In this document: in pieces, positions 1 to 6,353 of the stretch
How the letters are laid out: each line of letters opens with the position of its first letter
Position numbering within the stretch: the first letter of the stretch is position 1
The notes under the pieces: generated by a model
Seen by the model: the letters and a program-made list of their open reading frames with translations, nothing else
What the model was told of the DNA's origin: nothing
The model's database searches: none
Assembly: GCA_031281855.1 (NCBI GenBank)
Contig: JAITEW010000143.1
Span: 1-6,975 of the forward strand
Origin: Treponema sp.
GTDB lineage: Bacteria > Spirochaetota > Spirochaetia > Treponematales > Breznakiellaceae
Length of the DNA: 6,975 nucleotides
Reading direction: 5' to 3'
Program-made: the position numbers and the translations under genes

Positions 1-1
1 T

Positions 2-232
2 GAAAAGCGGTACTATAGCCCGCCATTCTCCGAACTGTCCGCGGTCTCCGTCCGCCGCCTTGCGTGGTTTCTCCATGTGCCCATGTCCAAAGCGGTTGAT
101 CAGGTAGTCAGCTTGCTGCCTTCCCTGTTTTCTCCGGGTGTTGTCTGCCCTGCTTGTAAAGACAACACAAAATGCCAATCATGCGCCTTTAGCCAGCAGC
201 CCACCGTGGAACAAGCAGCGCCAGCCGTCTAG
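2..232 (+). CDS. Partial CDS, unrecognised protein with C-terminal Cys cluster (3' end only)
   Basis: This reading frame is open from the left window edge to a TAG at 230-232 and gives the last 76 residues of a protein whose start lies outside the window. I do not recognise a characterised family. The fragment begins EKRYYSPPFSELSAVSVRRLAWFL, has a mostly helical look, and then shows a cysteine cluster encoded at about 146-188: VCPACKDNTKCQSCAF, that is C-x2-C-x5-C-x2-C. This spacing fits a small zinc-binding knuckle or an iron-sulfur site. The tail is Gln/Ala/Pro-rich and polar. The residue pattern and ordered cysteines argue for a real coding region rather than chance. It converges on the serine hydrolase gene ending at 313, with a palindromic repeat between them. 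It could belong to a mobile or lineage-specific family, but nothing in the window proves this. Confidence 0.55.
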   Translation, partial: EKRYYSPPFSELSAVSVRRLAWFLHVPMSKAVDQVVSLLPSLFSPGVVCPACKDNTKCQSCAFSQQPTVEQAAPAV

Positions 233-238
233 CCGTAG

Positions 239-308
239 TACCCCGGTTTGTTCCCTAAACTTGACCCACAATTAACCCTGATAGTCCACGAATGCAGGTC
301 AACTTTAG
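239..308. repeat. Palindromic repeat, copy 1 (intergenic, between convergent genes)
   Basis: The core runs 255-308. The left arm CTAAACTTGACC (255-266) pairs with the right arm GGTCAACTTTAG (297-308), 11 of 12 positions complementary, around a 30-base centre. The first 20 bases (255-274) match the second copy at 3526-3545 at 18 of 20 positions, and the similarity continues weakly through CCCTGATAG. An outer box TACCCCGG at 239-246 also appears, inverted, beyond the right arm of copy 2. The repeat fills the 80-base gap between the Cys-cluster gene (ends 232) and the serine hydrolase gene (ends 313). It lacks a T-run on either side, so it is not a standard intrinsic terminator. It may be a REP/MITE-like element or paired ends of a decayed insertion sequence. 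Confidence 0.7.
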
Positions 309-312
309 CGCG

Positions 313-1182
313 TTAAAGCTGCGGCAGCACATAATCCCATAACGCGTAAAGTATGGGCCCCATGTTCTCTTCATTGGAAGTAAGCGCCGCGACCGCGTCC
401 TGCCGGGGGAACACCACGATGAACTGGCCGTCCTTGCCGTCTGCCCGGTACGCGCCGTGGCGGCACATCCAGAACTGCCAGCCGTAGCCCAGGTCCCAGT
501 CGGGGCGGCCGGGATTGGCGGCTGCGGTGGAAACCTGGGCCCTCGCGGCGCCTTCAAGCCAGGAAGCGGAAACGATCTGCTTCCCTTCCCAGTTCCCCCG
601 GAGCAGCAGGAACTGGCCGAACTTCGCCATGTCGGGAGCGGTGAGCTCCAGGGCAGTGGCGCCGATGGTATAGCCGTCATCGCTTTCGGGCCATACCGGG
701 TCCCGTATACCCAAGGGGCGGAAGAGCCGCTCGACAAGAAGATCCCTTACCTTGACGCCCATGGCCCTGGTAACCATAGCCGAGACCAGGAAGGTGCAGG
801 CGTTGTCGTAGAGGAACACTTCCCCGGGGTCCTTCGTGAGCTCCTGGGACAGGGCCTCCTCTACGGACCGGGGCCGGCAGAATTCCCTGTAACCCCTGGT
901 CATGGTAAGGAGGTGCTCCAGGGTCAGGGCCGAAAGCCGCTTAGACGGGTCCCGCACCGGGAAGGAGTCTATGACCCTGCTGCCCAGGCTGAGCCTGCCT
1001 TCGTCAACAGCAATGCCTGCCGCCACGGAAGTAAAGCTCTTGCTTACTGAAAAAATGTTCCTGGGAACCTCCGGGACCCACCGGTGTTCGGCTATTTTTT
1101 CCCCATGCTGAAGGACGACAAGGCCTTCTACCCTGAGTTTCTGTTTATCTATAGCCTCCGCATAAGGCCGCAAATCGATCAT
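313..1182 (-). CDS. Serine hydrolase, beta-lactamase / class C-like (penicillin-binding-protein fold)
   Basis: This is a 289-residue protein of the serine beta-lactamase superfamily, in the branch with esterases, 6-aminohexanoate-dimer hydrolase-like enzymes and DD-peptidase relatives. The SxxK motif is S45-V-S-K48, with S45 the predicted nucleophile and K48 the base. The second motif, YxN, is Y125-D-N127. The third motif (KTG in classic beta-lactamases) is represented by the glycine-rich ADGKDGQ at 247-253, usual for this branch. No signal peptide or membrane segment is seen, so a cytoplasmic location is likely, unlike many secreted relatives; the length is on the short side. The ATG at 1180-1182 follows directly after the TAA of the aldo/keto reductase gene with no base between. 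The only upstream purine stretch, GGGTAGAG, is a weak ribosome binding site, so translation is probably coupled. The substrate cannot be told from sequence; a carboxylic ester or small amide is likely. Confidence 0.9.
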   Translation of the reverse strand: MIDLRPYAEAIDKQKLRVEGLVVLQHGEKIAEHRWVPEVPRNIFSVSKSFTSVAAGIAVDEGRLSLGSRVIDSFPVRDPSKRLSALTLEHLLTMTRGYREFCRPRSVEEALSQELTKDPGEVFLYDNACTFLVSAMVTRAMGVKVRDLLVERLFRPLGIRDPVWPESDDGYTIGATALELTAPDMAKFGQFLLLRGNWEGKQIVSASWLEGAARAQVSTAAANPGRPDWDLGYGWQFWMCRHGAYRADGKDGQFIVVFPRQDAVAALTSNEENMGPILYALWDYVLPQL

Positions 1183-2364
1183 TTACTCTACCCATCCCCG
1201 TAAAGCCTCGTGGGCGGTTTTAAGCTGTTCAATAATGCCGATGTGCTGAGGGCATTTTTTCTCACAAGCCCCGCAGGCAACGCAGCGGGACGCGTCGGAT
1301 TTGCCGCGGGTCATGAACATGTAGCCCCTCTGAGGCTGATCGAAACTGCCGAACATCTTCCCATCGTTGTACCTGCCGAATACCCCGGGGATATGCACCC
1401 CCTGGGGGCAGGGCAGGCAGTATTCGCAGCCTGTACAGGGAACGGCCACCAGGGATTCGTATTTGGCTTTTACCCTTGAGAGGATCTTCTTCTCCTCCGC
1501 GTTGAGGCAGCCCGGAACCGCGTCGGGTTTGGAAAATATTTCGATGTTATCCTTGAGCTGCTCCAGGGTACTGACGCCGCTTAACACGGCGCTCACCTCG
1601 GGGTAGTTAAGCACATGCCGGAACGCCCATTCAACGGCGCTCCGTTTTACAGGGTATTCATCGTAAATTTCCTTTACCGGATCAGGCGGAGTTGCCAAAA
1701 GCCCGCCCCTGAGGGGTTCCATGATCACCAGGGCGCAGCCTTTTTTGCCTGCCAGATGTATAGCTTCCTCAGTGGCTTCCTTTTCAACATCCATAAAATT
1801 CTGCTGAATCTGGCACATGCCCCAGTCGTAGAATCCCAGGACATCTTTAAAACAGCTAAAATCGCCGTGATAGGAAAAAGCGATGGCCCTGATGAGCCCT
1901 TCGGAACGGACTTTTTCGTACTCTTCGATGATTTTTTCTTTCTTGACATCCTCCCAGCAGTACTTCCCGATGTTGTGAATCAGATAGACGTCGATATAGC
2001 CGGTTCTGAGCTTTTTCAGGGTGTTTTCAAGATTCCTGCGGGCGTTTTCGCGGATAGTCTTGCCGCCGCCGGATTTAAGATCCGTCATGACCCCGAAGGG
2101 CTGCTTGGTCGCAATCCTGACCTTCTCCCTGCGGCCGCCTTCCAGGGCCTCTCCCAGCACTTCCTCGCTGGTCTTGTTGTGGTAGCCGTAAGCGGTATCG
2201 AAATAGTTGACCCCGTGGTCCACAGCATAGCGGATCATCTCGTAAGCCTTTTCCCGATCCACCTCTGCTTCGTCTTTGGCGTTGACGATCCTGGGAAGCC
2301 TCATACATCCCATGCCAAAAGCCGAAACCTGATAGCCCAATTTTCCGTAATTCCGGTAATTCAT
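1183..2364 (-). CDS. Aldo/keto reductase with C-terminal [4Fe-4S] ferredoxin domain
   Basis: A 393-residue oxidoreductase. Residues 1-280 form the aldo/keto reductase TIM barrel with the catalytic tetrad D56, Y61 (in FDTAYGY), K87 (IATK) and H130 (YLIHN). The C-terminal third adds two four-cysteine motifs, C310-x2-C-x2-C-x2-C319-P and C361-x2-C-x2-C-x3-C371-P, which predict two [4Fe-4S] clusters. This architecture is common in anaerobes, where the clusters are thought to pass electrons to or from the barrel; the physiological substrate is unknown. I chose the ATG at 2362-2364, not the in-frame GTG at 2371-2373, because the GTG lies inside the ribosome binding site AAGAGGTGG, and because MNYRNYGKLG is the usual N-terminus of this family. 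The gene is first in a two-gene unit with the serine hydrolase and is divergent from the SDR gene. All key residues are intact. Confidence 0.93.
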   Translation of the reverse strand: MNYRNYGKLGYQVSAFGMGCMRLPRIVNAKDEAEVDREKAYEMIRYAVDHGVNYFDTAYGYHNKTSEEVLGEALEGGRREKVRIATKQPFGVMTDLKSGGGKTIRENARRNLENTLKKLRTGYIDVYLIHNIGKYCWEDVKKEKIIEEYEKVRSEGLIRAIAFSYHGDFSCFKDVLGFYDWGMCQIQQNFMDVEKEATEEAIHLAGKKGCALVIMEPLRGGLLATPPDPVKEIYDEYPVKRSAVEWAFRHVLNYPEVSAVLSGVSTLEQLKDNIEIFSKPDAVPGCLNAEEKKILSRVKAKYESLVAVPCTGCEYCLPCPQGVHIPGVFGRYNDGKMFGSFDQPQRGYMFMTRGKSDASRCVACGACEKKCPQHIGIIEQLKTAHEALRGWVE

Positions 2365-2369
2365 TCTCT

Positions 2370-2378
2370 CCACCTCTT
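2370..2378 (-). promoter_or_regulatory. Ribosome binding site of the aldo/keto reductase gene (decides the start)
   Basis: Read on the minus strand this is AAGAGGTGG, a good Shine-Dalgarno sequence about six bases before the ATG at 2364. An in-frame GTG at 2373 falls within it and would have no ribosome binding site at a proper distance, so the downstream ATG is preferred. Confidence 0.65.
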
Positions 2379-2395
2379 AAAAAAAATCTGAAAAA

Positions 2396-2426
2396 ATCCT
2401 ACAGCTTAAAGTTAACGTTAAGTCAA
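2396..2426 (-). promoter_or_regulatory. Possible sigma-70-type promoter for the aldo/keto reductase-hydrolase unit
   Basis: On the minus strand a TTGACT hexamer (2426-2421) is followed by TGTAGG at 17 bases (2403-2398) or TAGGAT at 19 bases (2401-2396). The -35 match is good and the -10 match is poor. A perfect 10-base palindrome, TTAACGTTAA (2412-2421), lies in the spacer and touches the -35, where a repressor could act. This is visual pattern matching only. Confidence 0.3.
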
Positions 2427-2465
2427 GGGGCTTTCCGGGTTTCTCAGGACCGCCGGTTTTTCAGC

Positions 2466-2494
2466 TTGCGAAATGTTTCAGGATAGTATATACC
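2466..2494 (+). promoter_or_regulatory. Possible sigma-70-type promoter for the SDR gene
   Basis: TTGCGA (2466-2471) is followed by the TATATA stretch at 2487-2492 (15-base spacing) or by TATACC at 2489-2494 (17 bases). The distance to the start codon at 2521 is about 27 bases, which leaves room for a short leader and the ribosome binding site. The spacing is not ideal in either reading. Confidence 0.35.
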
Positions 2495-2508
2495 ACCTAT
2501 AGAAATAC

Positions 2509-2516
2509 AAGGGGGA
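2509..2516 (+). promoter_or_regulatory. Ribosome binding site of the SDR gene
   Basis: AAGGGGGA lies four bases upstream of the ATG at 2521. The same AAGGGGG form precedes the PPDK-like gene at 6353-6347 on the other strand, which suggests it is a habitual Shine-Dalgarno variant in this genome. Confidence 0.6.
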
Positions 2517-2520
2517 TTAT

Positions 2521-3546
2521 ATGAAAGCCTTATTTGTCGGAGGGACCGGAACCATCAGCGCCGCTATTACCAGGAAACTCGCGGATCGCGGCTGGGAACT
2601 CTGGCTCCTTAACAGGGGGAACCGCCGGGGCGTCCTTCCCGCAGGGGTCAGGGAGATTACCTGTAATATCGAAAATGAACAGGAAGCGGAAGAAAAACTG
2701 GCGGGACTGTCCTTTGACGTTGTAGCGGATTTTATCGTTTTCAAAAGCGGACAAGCTGAACGGGACTACAGGCTCTTCAAGGGGAAAACCAGGCAGTACA
2801 TCTTTATCAGTTCCGCATCGGTTTACCAGAAGCCCCCTTCTAATTACCGGATCAACGAAGGGACCCCTCATGCGAATCCTTTCTGGGAGTATTCCCGGAA
2901 CAAGATCGCCTGCGAAGAATTCTTCATGAAAAAATACCGGGAAGAAGGTTTCCCGGTTACCATTGTCCTCCCAAGCCATACCTATGACGAGCGGAACGTG
3001 CCCCTTGGAATTCACGGGGCCAACGGAAGCTGGCAGATTGTAAAGCGCATGCTCGACAGGAAGCCGGTGATCATCCACGGCGACGGCACGAGCCTCTGGA
3101 CCATGACCTCAAGCAGCGACTTCGCCGAAGCCTTCATCGGCCTTATGGGGAACATCCACGCACTTGGGGAATCGGTGCAAATCACCTCTGACGAAGTCCT
3201 CACATGGAACCAGATCTACGAAACCGTTGCCGCCGCCCTGGGGGCGCCTCTCAAGGCGGTGCATATTTCCAGCGAATTCCTCCACGAAGCGGGGCCCTAC
3301 GATTTCCGCGGAAGCCTTATCGGGGACAAGGCCAATTCTGCAATATTCGACAACACCAAGCTCAAGCGCCTGGTCCCAACCTTCACCGCCTTCGTCCGTT
3401 TCGACCAGGGCGTGCGGAAAAGCCTTGAATATATCCTGTCCCACAAGGAATGTCAGAAAGAAGACCCCGAATTCGACGCATGGTGCGACAGGGTCATCGC
3501 AGCACGGGAAAAAGCGCTGGCGAGTCTAAACTTAACCCGCAATTAG
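2521..3546 (+). CDS. NAD(P)-dependent epimerase/dehydratase-like protein (extended SDR family)
   Basis: A 341-residue protein with a Rossmann fold. The N-terminal nucleotide-binding motif is G7-G-T-G-T-I-S13, and N31-R-G33 after the second strand is compatible with NADP(H) preference. The SDR catalytic pair appears as Y124-x3-K128 (EYSRNK), with S98-S-A-S in the preceding strand. A central HGDGTSLWTMTSSSDFAEAF block (186-205) is typical of extended SDRs related to nucleotide-sugar epimerases and chloroplast CSP41-like proteins. The exact reaction cannot be assigned. It is probably cytoplasmic and soluble. It stands alone on the plus strand, divergent from the aldo/keto reductase and convergent with the PPDK-like gene. 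The last six residues, LNLTRN, and the stop codon are encoded by the left arm of palindromic repeat copy 2, so the native C-terminus was probably altered by repeat insertion. Confidence 0.88.
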   Translation: MKALFVGGTGTISAAITRKLADRGWELWLLNRGNRRGVLPAGVREITCNIENEQEAEEKLAGLSFDVVADFIVFKSGQAERDYRLFKGKTRQYIFISSASVYQKPPSNYRINEGTPHANPFWEYSRNKIACEEFFMKKYREEGFPVTIVLPSHTYDERNVPLGIHGANGSWQIVKRMLDRKPVIIHGDGTSLWTMTSSSDFAEAFIGLMGNIHALGESVQITSDEVLTWNQIYETVAAALGAPLKAVHISSEFLHEAGPYDFRGSLIGDKANSAIFDNTKLKRLVPTFTAFVRFDQGVRKSLEYILSHKECQKEDPEFDAWCDRVIAAREKALASLNLTRN

Positions 3547-3584
3547 CCCCTGACAGCCCCGGTCAAGTTTAGCCCCCCGGGGTA
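3526..3584. repeat. Palindromic repeat, copy 2 (overlaps the 3' end of the SDR gene)
   Basis: The left arm CTAAACTTAACC (3526-3537) pairs with the right arm GGTCAAGTTTAG (3561-3572), 11 of 12 positions complementary, with a 23-base centre. Bases 3526-3545 match copy 1 at 18 of 20 positions. The right side read in reverse (CCGGGGTA at 3577-3584 beyond the arm) matches the outer box TACCCCGG at 239-246 of copy 1, with four bases instead of eight between box and arm. So both halves of copy 2 resemble the left half of copy 1, in opposite orientation, as expected for two inverted ends brought together. The repeat again sits at a convergent gene junction. Confidence 0.7.
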
Positions 3585-3611
3585 GGGGTTATCTTACCAT
3601 TACCTGGGGAT

Positions 3612-3658
3612 AAAAGCGTCTGCCATGCCCGGAGGAGAGCTCCGGGGTCTGGCAGACG
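3612..3658 (-). terminator. Probable intrinsic terminator of the PPDK-like gene
   Basis: A strong hairpin begins eleven bases past the stop codon of the minus-strand gene. The outer stem CGTCTGCCA (3617-3625) pairs perfectly with TGGCAGACG (3650-3658). After a small internal loop, CCCGGAG pairs with CTCCGGG around a five-base loop. On the minus strand the stem is followed by CTTTTATC, a short T-run. On the plus strand the following bases are TATTTAACC, a poorer tail, so termination is mainly of the minus-strand unit. Confidence 0.75.
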
Positions 3659-3668
3659 TATTTAACCG

Positions 3669-6341
3669 CTATACTGCCTTTTCCAGTTCGGCTTGGGCCA
3701 CCGCGAGCAGGGCGATGGGCACCGAATAGGGAGAACAGGAAACATAGTTAAGCCCCGCTTCCATGCAGAACCGCACATTTGCGGGATTGGCCCCGTGTTC
3801 GCCGCAGAGGCCGCAGACCAGGTCGGGCCGGGTAAGCCGCCCGCGTTCGGTAGCCATAGCGATAAGTTCCTTGACCCGTGAGTCCAGGGTACTAAATGGG
3901 TTCCCCTGGATGAGGTCGAAAAGGGTGTAGTCAGGCATAAAGGCGGTAAAGTCATCCCTGGAAATCCCCAGGGTGGTCTGGGTCAGATCGTTGGTACCAA
4001 AGCTGAAGAACCGGCCGTACTTGGCGATTTCCCCGGCGCCTAAAGCCGCCGCGGGAAGCTCAATCATGGTACCTATCTGGTACTCCACAGGCTTGGCCTT
4101 TTTCTCAGCTCTGAGTTCTTCCTCAATGTCCACGATGCCCTGGTAGCTGGCGCCTTCGATCTTTTTGCCGTATGCAATCAGCTTGAGTTCCGAAGCGTTC
4201 ATAACAATAGGGACCATGATCTCGGGCCTGACGTCCACTCCTTCGGAACGCAGCTTGTAAGCCGCTTCGAAGATGGCTTTGACCTGCATGGCGTAGATTT
4301 CGGGATAAGAAACAGCGATACGGCAGCCCCGGTGCCCCAGCATGGGGTTGAACTCGTGGAGGGTGTCGATCTGCGCGAGGATTTCCGGCTTAGAGGGCTT
4401 CACCTTTTTGGTCTTTGCCACATGGGCCATGTAAGCCGCAAGTTCGTCGTCATTATGGGGCATAAATTCATGAAGCGGCGAATCCAGGAGCCTTATGGTC
4501 ACTTCCTTGCCGGCCATTACTTTGAGGATGCCGTAAAAATCCTCCCGCTGCATGACCTGGAGCTTGGTCAGGGCCTTTGCCCGGTCCTTGTCATTGTCAG
4601 ACAAAAGCATTTCCCGGAACACGTTGATGCGCTCGGCCTTAAAGAACATGTGTTCCGTGCGGCAGAGCCCCACGCCGTCGGCGCCAAAGCTCAAAGCCAG
4701 CGCCGCGTCCCTCGTGGTGTCGGCGTTGCACCGGACATGGAATTTCTTGAGGAAGCTTTTGGAAAGCGCGATAAAGTCGAGAAGCCCCGATTCCTTGGGG
4801 TCCGGCTCGATGAGGGTGGCGGTCCCGGCGTAGACATTGGACTGGCCGTAGAAAGGCACGTTAAGGGTGATATAATCCCCTTCGGAAAAGCTGAAACTCC
4901 CTAACGTGGCTTTTCTGCCCTTGATCTTCAGGTCAGGCGCAACCAGGGACACCTTGCCGTACTGCCTGGCGACGACCGACGCGTGGGCGGAATAACCCCC
5001 TTCGGCGGTAAGCACCCCGGTACTCACTTCGATAGCCTTGACGTCTTCAGCAAAAGAGGAAATCGCCACCAGGATGGTCCTGGTATCCTCGCCGCGCTGC
5101 TGGGCCAGCTTTTTGGCTTCCAGGAGGGAATCGGTGGTAAAATACACCCTGCCGATAGCCGCCCCAGGGGCGCCTGCAATGCCGCCTTTCCAGGATTTGA
5201 GGTCTTTGACGCTTCCGGGATCGATAACGGGATGGAGAATTTCGTTAAGCCGCAGGGGATCGATGGCCTTGACCACAGAGGCGTTGTCCACGATCTTCCG
5301 CTTAGCCAGATCCAGGAGGAGTTTGATGTCCGACTGGGTGGATTTCTGCTCCACCTGGCGCTGCTCTATAAGCCAGAGCCTGCCGTTTTCAATAGTGAAG
5401 CGGACATGACGGATTTCTTTGAACTTGTCTTCCAATGTCCAGGCAATCTTCTGGAGTTCTTTGAGGTGCTTGTCGCCTACCTTGTCGATATCCTGGCCCT
5501 CGGCTCCGAGTTCGTTGAATTTTTCCCTGAAGAATTTGCCCTGGAGCTTCTTGTTCCCTGTGATCACGTTGCGGCTGAAGAAATCCCCGGAACAGGAATC
5601 CTTACCGTAGTTCCCGTAGACCATAGGCGCGATCATAAGAGCGGTATCGTTATCGTTCTGATCGTCCATCTGGAACATTCGGGTGATCTCGCCCAGAGTC
5701 AGGAGAAGCTGGTTTTCGGCGCTGTCGAAAAAGCCTGCAGGGAAGTACTTGGCGTAGAGGTCCATGTATTCCTCGGCGCTCTTGTCAATGGGAATCTGTT
5801 CTTCCTCATCGCCCAGTTCGTTGGAAGGCCTTTTGATACCCAGCATATTGTCCAGGGCCTTGAGTGTGGCTGCTATTTCCGCCTGTTCCTTGGACTTATC
5901 TTCCAGTTCCTTGATGCGTTCCTCGATTTTAAGCATCCCCCGGACCAGGAAAAGCGCTTCGTGGACTGCAAAATCCTTGCCTACCCAATTGCCGAAACCT
6001 TCAATAGTGGGCTTTACAAGGCCGAAGTTATGGAGAGTGGGATACGTAGTGATAGCCAGGTTTGAAGATATGACCACTTTAAGGAGCATGGGGTTTTTGG
6101 AATCCCCGTACTTTTTACCCACAATACCGGCGCACTTGTCCAGGAGGGCCGCAACGTCCTTTTTAATCTCCTTGGGGTCCAGTGTGGAGGCGATATCCGT
6201 ATCCAGTATGAAACCAGGGAGAATAGGAAAGCCCAGTTCGGCAAATTCATTGGCCTGCCGGCCCCGAATCCCCAATTTTTCAGGTTCGATCTTCTTGGGA
6301 ATGACATCGATCTGACTAAAAAAGTGTATTCTGTTATCCAT
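3669..6341 (-). CDS. Pyruvate phosphate dikinase family protein with degenerate ATP-grasp domain
   Basis: An 890-residue protein, the usual length of pyruvate phosphate dikinase (PPDK), which interconverts ATP, Pi and pyruvate with AMP, PPi and PEP through a phosphohistidine. The C-terminal TIM barrel (about 535-890) is canonical: GLCRTEHMFF with R561, RLLDSPLHEF with R617, NPMLGHRGCR, E761 in GTMIELPAAA, N784-D785 in FGTNDLTQ and the acid/base C846 in GLCGEHG. The swivelling domain (about 385-510) has the phosphorylatable H453 in GGYSAHASVVAR, with S451 at the place of the plant regulatory Thr. The N-terminal ATP-grasp part (1-335) aligns along its length but is degraded. GGKGANL becomes GIRGRQA, the VRSGA...SMPGMMDT block becomes VVISSN...TTYPTLHN (89-104), and DIEFT becomes HVRFT (312-316). 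The first Lys, an Arg and the Asp/Glu pair used for ATP in PPDK are therefore replaced; only the last Arg (R328) is retained. An acidic, helical stretch fills 135-190. It could be a PPDK with unusual nucleotide use or a PEP-dependent phosphotransferase. A strong ribosome binding site supports the ATG at 6341. Confidence 0.93.
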   Translation of the reverse strand: MDNRIHFFSQIDVIPKKIEPEKLGIRGRQANEFAELGFPILPGFILDTDIASTLDPKEIKKDVAALLDKCAGIVGKKYGDSKNPMLLKVVISSNLAITTYPTLHNFGLVKPTIEGFGNWVGKDFAVHEALFLVRGMLKIEERIKELEDKSKEQAEIAATLKALDNMLGIKRPSNELGDEEEQIPIDKSAEEYMDLYAKYFPAGFFDSAENQLLLTLGEITRMFQMDDQNDNDTALMIAPMVYGNYGKDSCSGDFFSRNVITGNKKLQGKFFREKFNELGAEGQDIDKVGDKHLKELQKIAWTLEDKFKEIRHVRFTIENGRLWLIEQRQVEQKSTQSDIKLLLDLAKRKIVDNASVVKAIDPLRLNEILHPVIDPGSVKDLKSWKGGIAGAPGAAIGRVYFTTDSLLEAKKLAQQRGEDTRTILVAISSFAEDVKAIEVSTGVLTAEGGYSAHASVVARQYGKVSLVAPDLKIKGRKATLGSFSFSEGDYITLNVPFYGQSNVYAGTATLIEPDPKESGLLDFIALSKSFLKKFHVRCNADTTRDAALALSFGADGVGLCRTEHMFFKAERINVFREMLLSDNDKDRAKALTKLQVMQREDFYGILKVMAGKEVTIRLLDSPLHEFMPHNDDELAAYMAHVAKTKKVKPSKPEILAQIDTLHEFNPMLGHRGCRIAVSYPEIYAMQVKAIFEAAYKLRSEGVDVRPEIMVPIVMNASELKLIAYGKKIEGASYQGIVDIEEELRAEKKAKPVEYQIGTMIELPAAALGAGEIAKYGRFFSFGTNDLTQTTLGISRDDFTAFMPDYTLFDLIQGNPFSTLDSRVKELIAMATERGRLTRPDLVCGLCGEHGANPANVRFCMEAGLNYVSCSPYSVPIALLAVAQAELEKAV

Positions 6342-6346
6342 TTTTT

Positions 6347-6353
6347 CCCCCTT
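6347..6353 (-). promoter_or_regulatory. Ribosome binding site of the PPDK-like gene, overlapping the upstream stop codon
   Basis: On the minus strand the sequence is TAAGGGGGAAAAAATG. The TAA stop of the HPr-like gene shares two bases with the AAGGGGG Shine-Dalgarno, and the ATG follows five bases after it. The two genes are only ten bases apart, so they are probably co-transcribed and possibly translationally coupled. Confidence 0.65.

Noticed and set aside
208..254. Inverted repeat GGAACAA / TTGTTCC as a terminator for the left-edge gene
   Set aside because: The stem is only seven bases with a 33-base loop, and no T-run follows it.
255..308. Palindromic repeat copy 1 as an ordinary intrinsic terminator
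   Set aside because: The stem is AT-rich, the loop is about 30 bases and there is no T-run on either strand, so a canonical terminator is not supported.
457..1050. A 197-codon open frame on the plus strand opposite the serine hydrolase
   Set aside because: The opposite strand encodes all motifs of a serine hydrolase. The plus-strand product is Gly/Pro-rich and has no convincing start signal.
1615..2391. A 258-codon open frame on the plus strand opposite the aldo/keto reductase
   Set aside because: The minus-strand frame has a full catalytic tetrad and ordered cysteine motifs. The plus-strand product is Phe-rich without recognisable domains, as expected for antisense of a biased coding sequence.
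239..3584. The pair of repeats as ends of a composite transposon enclosing 309-3525
   Set aside because: No transposase or integrase lies between them, the enclosed genes look like ordinary metabolic genes, and each copy is itself a complete palindrome rather than a single end.
4983..6065. A 360-codon open frame on the plus strand opposite the PPDK-like gene
   Set aside because: It is a shadow of the minus-strand gene, whose protein is unmistakably PPDK-like through this whole region. The antisense translation shows no family motifs.
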